Shown piece after piece: positions 14,951-19,029 of a stretch of 19,029 bases of DNA. The DNA comes from JAGORM01 sp050255815 (GTDB lineage: Bacteria > Patescibacteriota > Microgenomatia > Levybacterales > GWA1-39-11). The notes beneath the pieces were generated by a model. That model worked only from the letters and a program-made list of their open reading frames with translations, had not been told where the DNA came from and did not search any database. The position numbers and the translations under genes were made by a program. The stretch lies in the NCBI GenBank assembly GCA_050255815.1, contig JBLMVJ010000017.1, positions 1 to 19,029 of the forward strand, written 5' to 3'. The stretch's first letter is position 1. Every line of letters starts with the position of its first letter.

Positions 14951-15021
14951 GAGTTAGTTTATACCGGTAACTCTTGGGGCGGCGCAAGACCTTGCGCCTT
15001 ACCAGAGACTTCCGGTATTTT
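14951..15021 (+). ncRNA. Structured leader element of rpmA, short form (copy 1)
   Basis: GAGTTA (14951-14956) can pair with TAACTC (14968-14973). The 11-base loop between holds ATACCGG (14961-14967), which pairs perfectly with CCGGTAT (15012-15018). This gives a pseudoknot or two exclusive folds. CTCTTGG (14971-14977) can instead pair with CCAGAG (15002-15007), with one bulge. The core is a perfect 8-bp hairpin, GGCGCAAG (14981-14988) with CTTGCGCC (14991-14998). TATTTT follows at once. The same termini recur at 18152-18336. An outer CTTGAG/CTCAAG pair (14948-14953, 15027-15032) is also possible. It is a cis-regulatory RNA candidate for L27/ParB; no known family was recognised. Confidence 0.6.
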
Positions 15022-15058
15022 ACTCGCTCAAGAACTTGATTTATAAGAAGCTCGTAAA

Positions 15059-15304
15059 ATGGCACATACAAAATCATCAGGTTCAGTTAAAACAAATAAA
15101 GACTCCATCTCAAAGAGGCGTGGAGTTAAAATGTTTGGTGGAGAAAAGGTAATTCCCGGAAATATCATAGTCCGCCAAAAAGGAACTAAATTTTTCCCCG
15201 GAGACGGTACTTCCATGGGGAAAGACTTTACTATCTTTGCTACCGTTAAAGGCGCTGTAGCATTTAAGAAGAAGCTAGGTAAACAATTAGTAGAAGTTGT
15301 ATAA
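15059..15304 (+). CDS. rpmA: 50S ribosomal protein L27
   Basis: 81 residues, normal length. It opens with MAHTKSSGSVKTNKDSISKRRGVK (usual form MAHKKAGGSTRNGRDS-SKRLGVK), then F-G-G-E-K-V-I-P-G-N-I-I-V-R-Q-K-G-T-K-F-F-P-G and the C-terminal beta barrel. The N-terminal tail reaches the peptidyl-transferase centre. There is no Firmicutes-type N-terminal propeptide. Only a weak GAAG ribosome site lies upstream. It is preceded by its own strong promoter and a 140-base structured leader, so it seems controlled apart from rplU. parB starts 2 bases after its stop and shares the transcript. Confidence 0.96.
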   Translation: MAHTKSSGSVKTNKDSISKRRGVKMFGGEKVIPGNIIVRQKGTKFFPGDGTSMGKDFTIFATVKGAVAFKKKLGKQLVEVV

Positions 15305-15306
15305 CC

Positions 15307-16110
15307 ATGGATGACGATAAACTAATAATAGAATTAGAAACAACCCTGCTCCAACCAAATCCCCTACAGCCCAGAGGCCTTATTTCCCCTGAATCACTTA
15401 CAGACTTAGTAAATTCCATTAGAGAACAAGGTATTTTAGAACCTATTGTGGTTGCAAACACTCCTGCCGGATACCAGATCATTGCAGGGGAGCGCCGCTG
15501 GAGGTCTGCAAAAATTTTAGGTCTTCCTAAGGTTCCGGTTGTGGTAAAGAATGTAAGTCCGCAGATCATGCTGGAAATGTCTATAGTTGAAAACGTACAG
15601 CGTGAAGACCTGAACCCTATTGAGCGCGCACAAGCATACAAACGGTTAATTGATGAATTTGGCCTTTCTGTTACTGAAGTTGCAAAACGCGTGGGAAAGA
15701 GTCTTCCTTATATTTCTAACACCATACGGCTTTTAACCCTTCCTGACGCTATTAAAGATGCTTTGGCAGCAGGAGTTATTACGGAAGGGCACGTAAGGCC
15801 ACTGGTTTCTATAGGCGACCACAAGCTTATGCTTGCCGCATTCAAGAGGATTTTAGTAGAAGGGATAAGCGTACGCGGTGCAGAAGAAGTGGCACGCCAG
15901 GTAAAAGCAGAGATTCAGGAGAAAGAGCCACGCAAGAAGGGTGACCGGCTGCATATTCCTGAACTGGACGCTATTGCAAATAGCTTTAAAGAAGCAAAGA
16001 AGTTGGATGATGTCCGGGTGGACCAGACCAGTAAACAGTTAAGGATTGTGATTGTGAAAAAGGGAGACCCATCAGAGACTTCAGAGATCCTCAAAGCACT
16101 CCTCGGTTAA
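15307..16110 (+). CDS. parB: ParB/Spo0J-family chromosome partitioning protein
   Basis: 267 residues. The N-terminal ParB/Srx CTPase domain has LLQPNPLQPRG, SIREQGILEPIVV and the CTP-contacting GERRWRSAK motif (usual G-E-R-R-x-R-A). ENVQREDLNPIERAQAY then leads to the helix-turn-helix that binds parS (LSVTEVAKRVGKSLPYISNTIRLL). The C-terminal part is shorter and Lys-rich and should dimerise. ParB clamps load at parS and slide along DNA to organise and segregate chromosome origins, normally with ParA. No parA or smc is next to it, and I see no canonical parS palindrome in the window. It is co-transcribed with rpmA (2-base gap), so it shares the structured leader upstream. Convergent with lepB. 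Confidence 0.93.
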   Translation: MDDDKLIIELETTLLQPNPLQPRGLISPESLTDLVNSIREQGILEPIVVANTPAGYQIIAGERRWRSAKILGLPKVPVVVKNVSPQIMLEMSIVENVQREDLNPIERAQAYKRLIDEFGLSVTEVAKRVGKSLPYISNTIRLLTLPDAIKDALAAGVITEGHVRPLVSIGDHKLMLAAFKRILVEGISVRGAEEVARQVKAEIQEKEPRKKGDRLHIPELDAIANSFKEAKKLDDVRVDQTSKQLRIVIVKKGDPSETSEILKALLG

Positions 16111-16208
16111 TTTTTAATTCGAAATTTTCAATTTTTAGTGAATTTTTAATTTTAAATTTTAATATTTCAAATTCTTTTTTTAAATTAAAAATTAGAAATT
16201 AAGAATTA
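16109..16208. repeat. AT-rich heptad array C between parB and lepB
   Basis: Almost only A and T. The left part has 7-base units of the type AATTTTN (AATTTTT at 16109, AATTTTC at 16123, AATTTTT at 16130, and again at 16141). The right part (from about 16181) has the complementary type AAATTAN, so the whole can fold back on itself. It lies between convergent genes and might act as a terminator in both directions. Confidence 0.65.
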
Positions 16209-16223
16209 CTTATCATTCAAGGT

Positions 16224-16793
16224 TTAGTTGTTGGGATACTTGGGGTCTACTACTACGCGCATGCGCTGGGGAGGCCAGTAGACAAAAGCAGATTTTCCAA
16301 TCACTTTATCAAAGGTAACCAGTCCCCAATCCCTGGAATCTGAAGAGTAGAGACGGTTATCCCCCATGACAAAGTAACTTTTTGCAGAAACCTTTACGTC
16401 TTCCCCTTCATGGGCAAAGCCGCGGGGGTCAGTCCTGACGCTGGACGCCAGGTACGCTGATTCATCCAGTTTTTTTCCATTCACAAACACCACGCCATCC
16501 TGAATTCTCACGGTGTCTCCGGGAAGTCCTATGATACGTTTTATATAGTCCTTATCCTGGCTGGGTGGAGCTTTGAAGACAATAACATCCCCTCTTTTTA
16601 GCTGCCCAAAACGCTGGGTAAGTAAATTGGTAAACACATACTCACCGTTAATAAAAGTAGGGTACATGGAGCTGCCGTTAACCTGAAAAGGCCGTACCAG
16701 GAAAGCATAGATTACTACAAAGATAGCGCCTGCAATCACTAACGTCTCTGCCAGGTCCTGAAGCCAATGAAAAATAGTACGGACAATTTGCAT
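16224..16793 (-). CDS. lepB: Signal peptidase I
   Basis: 189 residues, a short Gram-positive-type SipS-like enzyme. A single membrane anchor at about 16-33 (ETLVIAGAIFVVIYAFLV) leads to box B with the nucleophile Ser42 (NGSSMYPT), then box C (LKRGDVIVF) and box D with the general base Lys85 (YIKRIIGLPGD). Box E reads GDNRLYSSDSRDWG. It cleaves signal peptides from exported proteins at the outer face of the membrane, by a Ser-Lys dyad. Targets in this window could include the proteins at 1593 and the GH8. The promoter (16800-16828) ends 6 bases before the ATG, so the mRNA should be leaderless. Convergent with parB. Confidence 0.95.
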   Translation of the reverse strand: MQIVRTIFHWLQDLAETLVIAGAIFVVIYAFLVRPFQVNGSSMYPTFINGEYVFTNLLTQRFGQLKRGDVIVFKAPPSQDKDYIKRIIGLPGDTVRIQDGVVFVNGKKLDESAYLASSVRTDPRGFAHEGEDVKVSAKSYFVMGDNRLYSSDSRDWGLVTFDKVIGKSAFVYWPPQRMRVVVDPKYPNN

Positions 16794-16799
16794 GCTCTA

Positions 16800-16828
16800 A
16801 TTGTGGCTGATTAGACCCCAAAAGTCAA
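16800..16828 (-). promoter_or_regulatory. lepB promoter, leaderless arrangement
   Basis: Minus strand TTGACT (16823-16828), 17-base spacer, CACAAT (16800-16805), then 6 bases to ATG 16793. Confidence 0.55.
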
Positions 16829-16855
16829 TAGAAGTAAGCTCAATTCTGACCTGGG

Positions 16856-16927
16856 TGGACCCGAAGGGATTTGAACCCCCGACATCTGCAATGTGAATGC
16901 AGCGCTCTACCACTGAGCTACGAGTCC
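16856..16927 (-). tRNA. tRNA-Val (anticodon CAC)
   Basis: 72 bases on the minus strand, complete cloverleaf. The acceptor stem is GGACTCG with CGGGTCC (one G-U pair) and the discriminator is A. The D arm is GCTC/GAGC with an AGTGGTA loop. The anticodon arm is CTGCA/TGCAG with loop TTCACAT, giving anticodon CAC, which reads GUG. The T arm has loop TTCAAAT. The 3' CCA is not encoded (CCC follows the discriminator), so a CCA-adding enzyme is needed. A copy of its first 13 bases plus 3 leader bases sits 65 bp upstream. Confidence 0.93.
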
Positions 16928-16995
16928 GTTGGCGCGTAGGTTTATCACTTCGTCCAGAGGACGATCGGCCTTTAGCCGAGAGCTACGAGTCCGTT
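16915..16995 (-). repeat. 16-bp direct repeat: tRNA-Val 5' end duplicated in its leader
   Basis: GAGCTACGAGTCCGTT (plus-strand reading) occurs at 16915-16930, across the tRNA 5' end, and again at 16980-16995. The 49 bases between hold two hairpins (minus strand): TCGGC/GCCGA and TCGTCC/GGACGA. The outer copy lies where the tRNA transcript should begin. Confidence 0.75.
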
Positions 16996-17000
16996 CATGT

Positions 17001-17009
17001 ATTTTATCA
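17001..17009 (-). promoter_or_regulatory. Extended -10 promoter of tRNA-Val
   Basis: Minus strand TGATAAAAT (TGn + TAAAAT). The expected start near 16994 gives a leader of about 67 bases that opens with the duplicated tRNA 5' segment. No good -35. Confidence 0.5.
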
Positions 17010-17013
17010 TTTT

Positions 17014-17042
17014 TTGATCCAGCCACCTATATACCGTATAAT
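17014..17042 (+). promoter_or_regulatory. Promoter of the second GT4 gene
   Basis: TTGATC (17014-17019), 17-base spacer, TATAAT (17037-17042), 16 bases before ATG 17059. An AGAGG (17049-17053) may be a ribosome site at the very 5' end. Confidence 0.6.
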
Positions 17043-17058
17043 ACGCACAGAGGATTAT

Positions 17059-18144
17059 ATGAAGATTGTATTTATTAGCTCTGCATTCTATCCGTCTATA
17101 GGTGGTGTGCAGACGCATGCTCTGGAAGTTGCTAGAGAGTTGGTGAAGCTGGGACATACAGTTTCAGTCATAACAGAGGATAAGCAGACTGGGGAAGAGA
17201 GTGATAATGAGGCTAAGAATATAAAAAGTATTGATAAATCAACCTTTTTTACACACAAAAAACTATATCAAATTGATATATTCTATTTCAAATTTGGTCA
17301 AGCAGGTTTTTTTAAAAAATTTAGGATTTGGTTTTTAATTTTTTTAAACAGAAAATTATTTTTAGATGCTGAGATAATCCACTGTCATGATGTTTTCTTC
17401 TGGTATTTACCGTTCAGGTTTTTATATCCCCAAAAAAAAGTATTCACTACCTTCCATGGATATGAGACCGTGTTTCCTCCCCAGAAAAAGGCTATCCAAA
17501 TAAGAAAGTGGTCTGAAAAATTAAGTTACGGAAATATTTGCGTAGGGAACTTTATCAGTAGATGGTATGGGACCAAGCCGGATTATGTAGTGTACGGCGG
17601 CGTCAAGCCAGAATCCAGTATGAAGTATTCAGTATTCAGGAAGAAAGGTTCAATACTCAATACTAGACACAGAATACTCTTGATTGGGAGGCTGGAGAAG
17701 GATATAGGGATACTGCTGTACCGTGATGCCTTAAGGATTTTAAAAGAAAAGGGGGTGAAGTTTAAACTCACTATCTGCGGGGATGGTACTCTGAGACAAG
17801 AGCTGGAACCATATGGAGAAGTAGTGGGCTTTCAGGATAAACTGCAGAAGTATATTGATAAAGCAGATGAAGTTTTTGCTTCATCATATTTGACGCTGTT
17901 TCAGGTCATGCAGTTAGGGAAGCCTGCATTTGCTGTTTATACCAACCCGCTGAAACACGACTATTTAAAGGACTCACCTTTTGGGAAATACATTACTATT
18001 TCCGGAAGTGCTGATGAGCTGGCAAAAAAGATTATGAGGAACACTCCTAACCAAAGGTTGCTACAACAAGGAAAGAACTGGGCCAATAAGCAGACGTGGG
18101 AGAGTGTAGCAAAAATTTACCTGGAACTTTGGAATAAGAAATAG
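17059..18144 (+). CDS. GT4-like glycosyltransferase without the usual E-x7-E motif
   Basis: 361 residues, GT-B fold. The N-terminal domain opens MKIVFISSAFYPSIGGVQTHALEVARELV, a clear GT4 signature (G-G-V-x-x-H), and has EIIHCHD and TFHGYE. The C-terminal domain has LLIGRLEKDIG, LTICGDGTL and GEVVGFQD. Where the family has E-x7-E-A-M-A-x-G-x-P, this protein reads S-S-Y-L-T-L-F-Q-V-M-Q-L-G-K-P, so both glutamates are missing. The donor site may be altered, or the reaction may differ from standard GT4. The linker between the two domains (residues about 187-207) is encoded by a heptad repeat. ATG 17059 follows the promoter at 17014-17042; a longer frame from 16897 would run through the tRNA and is rejected. 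Sugar and acceptor unknown. Confidence 0.85.
   Translation: MKIVFISSAFYPSIGGVQTHALEVARELVKLGHTVSVITEDKQTGEESDNEAKNIKSIDKSTFFTHKKLYQIDIFYFKFGQAGFFKKFRIWFLIFLNRKLFLDAEIIHCHDVFFWYLPFRFLYPQKKVFTTFHGYETVFPPQKKAIQIRKWSEKLSYGNICVGNFISRWYGTKPDYVVYGGVKPESSMKYSVFRKKGSILNTRHRILLIGRLEKDIGILLYRDALRILKEKGVKFKLTICGDGTLRQELEPYGEVVGFQDKLQKYIDKADEVFASSYLTLFQVMQLGKPAFAVYTNPLKHDYLKDSPFGKYITISGSADELAKKIMRNTPNQRLLQQGKNWANKQTWESVAKIYLELWNKK
17617..17679. repeat. Heptad repeat array D inside the GT4 gene
   Basis: Nine units in 7-base register within coding sequence: AGTATGA at 17617, AGTATTC at 17624 and 17631, then the inverted type AATACTC at 17652 and 17673 and AATACTA at 17659. The two halves are near-complementary (AGTATT against AATACT), so it can form a hairpin. 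It encodes the inter-domain linker. Confidence 0.72.
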
Positions 18145-18151
18145 TATATGA

Positions 18152-18336
18152 GAGTTACCTTTATACCGTTAACTCTTGGAACGGACTGAAACGATAGTTT
18201 CAGGAGTTCGCCTGCGGCCGAAGGCCAGACAGGCGTGGAGGCGATTTCAATCGTTCCCACCCTTGTCAAACCCTTCGGGGTTTGCAAGCGGGCTCAGATC
18301 TTTCAGGTCTTCTGCCCCAGAGACTCCCGGTATTTT
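18152..18336 (+). ncRNA. Structured element with the rpmA-leader termini, long form (copy 2)
   Basis: It shares with copy 1 GAGTTA (18152-18157), the loop with TTTATACCG, TAACTCTTGG (18170-18179), CCAGAGACT (18317-18325) and CCGGTATTTT (18327-18336). Pairings possible are GAGTTA with TAACTC, ATACCG (18163-18168) with CGGTAT (18328-18333), and CTCTTGG with CCAGAG. The core of about 137 bases is unrelated to copy 1 and GC-rich, with its own hairpins: CTGAAAC/GTTTCAG around GATA (18186-18203), CGCCTG/CAGGCG with inner GGCC/GGCC (18209-18235), and an 11-bp stem with one bulge capped by TTCG (18262-18288). It fills the gap between the GT4 and GT2 genes. It could be an independent RNA, a GT2 leader, or a mobile palindromic element. 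Confidence 0.58.
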
Positions 18337-18376
18337 CAAAAAAGAAAACCATTAGATATATCTATAGAGACTTTTT

Positions 18377-19029
18377 ATGAAAATAACATTCATCACAACA
18401 GTAAAAAATGAAGAAGAAACCATCCAAGGATTCCTCGAATCATTGAAAAACCAATCGAGAAAACCGGATGAGATTATTGTGGTGGATGGAGGAAGCACGG
18501 ATGATACAGTTCAAAACCTGAAAGTCAAAAGTCAAAAGTTAAACTTAAAAGTAAAAATTCTTAAAAAGAGTGGGAATAGGTCAGTGGGAAGAAATGAGGC
18601 GGTAAAGAACTCAAGTCATGAGATAATCGTCTGCGCTGATGCCGGGTGTATTCTGGATAGAAATTGGCTTGAAAAGATTACAAAGCCTTTTGAAGACAAA
18701 GATATTGATGTAGTTGCCGGATTTTATAAGCCTCTTACAAACTCTGTTTTTGAAAAATGTCTCAGTACCTATACTTGTGTGATGCCCGATAAACTGGACA
18801 AAAAAAATTTTCTTCCGTCTTCCCGCTCAATTGCGTTTACAAAAACAGCATGGAGAAAAGCAGGCGGATACCCGGAAGAGCTAGATACCTGTGAAGACCT
18901 TGTTTTTGATAAACGCTTGAAAAAATCAGGCGCCCTATTTACAACTCGGGCTGATGCTATTGTTTACTGGCCGCAAAGGAAGAATCTGATAGAAGCAGCA
19001 AAACAATTTTATTCTTATGCGGTAGGGGA
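18377..19029 (+). CDS. GT2-family glycosyltransferase (N-terminal part, cut by right edge)
   Basis: 217 codons visible, open at the right edge. GT-A fold: MKITFITTVKNEEETIQGFLESLKNQ, then IIVVDGGSTDDT (nucleotide binding), RSVGRNEAV and IIVCADAGC. The last is where family 2 has its D-x-D metal site, here D-A-G. CEDLVFDKRLKKSG holds the usual acidic E-D of the catalytic loop. An inverting transferase is expected, probably for envelope polysaccharide. It has no membrane segment in the part seen. The loop between D-D-T and R-S-V-G-R-N is encoded by a heptad repeat. No ribosome site is seen before the ATG; a weak TATAGA (18363-18368) ends 8 bases upstream. It may also be read through from the GT4 gene across the structured element. 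Confidence 0.87.
   Translation, partial: MKITFITTVKNEEETIQGFLESLKNQSRKPDEIIVVDGGSTDDTVQNLKVKSQKLNLKVKILKKSGNRSVGRNEAVKNSSHEIIVCADAGCILDRNWLEKITKPFEDKDIDVVAGFYKPLTNSVFEKCLSTYTCVMPDKLDKKNFLPSSRSIAFTKTAWRKAGGYPEELDTCEDLVFDKRLKKSGALFTTRADAIVYWPQRKNLIEAAKQFYSYAVG
18522..18556. repeat. Heptad repeat array E inside the GT2 gene
   Basis: Five units in 7-base register in coding sequence: AAGTCAA at 18522 and again at 18529, AAGTTAA at 18536, then two degenerate units. It encodes a Lys-rich loop (LKVKSQKLNLKVK) between conserved GT2 motifs. Confidence 0.7.

Noticed and set aside
16928..16995. Second complete tRNA gene upstream of tRNA-Val
   Set aside because: It has a tRNA-like 5' end but no T arm, no 7-base anticodon loop and no matching 3' acceptor strand.
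16897..17058. N-terminal extension of the second GT4 gene by an upstream in-frame start
   Set aside because: It would translate the tRNA-Val gene and the gene's own promoter; the GT4 fold begins at ATG 17059.
18152..18336. Integron attC site
   Set aside because: Palindromic with a variable core, but the ends lack the GTTRRRY/RYYYAAC core sites.
18152..18336. T-box riboswitch ahead of the GT2 gene
   Set aside because: No T-box sequence (TGGNACCGCG type), and the downstream gene is not an amino-acid gene.

Overview
The window looks like a chromosomal segment from an uncultivated bacterium of the Candidate Phyla Radiation (Patescibacteria), most likely near the Microgenomates. This is an inference from gene style, not from a search. 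The pointers are tight packing of short genes, a type-2-like isoleucyl-tRNA synthetase with zinc ribbons, single-pass membrane proteins carrying cohesin-like or DUF5666-like domains, several glycosyltransferases, and a MacAB-like exporter. TGA is used as a stop (for example at 378-380 and 10130-10132), so the code is not the TGA=Gly code of Gracilibacteria/SR1.

Layout. 1-355 is the end of a glycoside hydrolase family 8 gene, convergent with a GT4 glycosyltransferase (378-1487, minus). A two-gene unit follows (1593-2563: secreted unknown, then a zinc-ribbon membrane protein). Next come two minus-strand genes: a cohesin-like membrane protein (2585-3169) and an FKBP prolyl isomerase (3278-3607). 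A plus-strand regulatory/export cluster runs from 3781 to 9413: OmpR-type response regulator, histidine kinase, MacA-like adaptor, ABC ATPase, MacB-like permease and, after two hairpins, a DUF5666-like membrane protein. An unrecognised gene (9461-10132) ends tail to tail with a small DUF4258-like gene (10113-10460, minus), which is divergent from ileS (10521-13352). ileS abuts a RodA/FtsW gene. Then come rplU, a 201-base regulatory gap, rpmA and parB, an AT-rich repeat, convergent lepB (minus) and tRNA-Val(CAC) (minus). The window closes with a GT4 gene, a 232-base structured gap and a GT2 gene cut by the right edge.

How the genes fit together. The two-component pair probably controls the exporter directly downstream. 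The glycosyltransferases, SEDS protein, signal peptidase, GH8 and cohesin-like protein are cell-envelope functions. ileS, rplU, rpmA, tRNA-Val and parB are translation and chromosome-segregation core genes.

Four non-coding patterns stand out. (1) Two elements, at 14951-15021 and 18152-18336, share the same termini and the same possible pseudoknot or switch pairing but have unrelated cores. One lies in the long leader of rpmA. (2) Degenerate 7-base-periodic repeats occur in intergenic gaps and also inside two glycosyltransferase genes. (3) At least seven genes have a -10 box 6-8 bases before the start codon, which predicts leaderless mRNAs. (4) tRNA-Val is preceded by a 16-bp copy of its own 5' end. 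ileS also changes codon use sharply in its last third.
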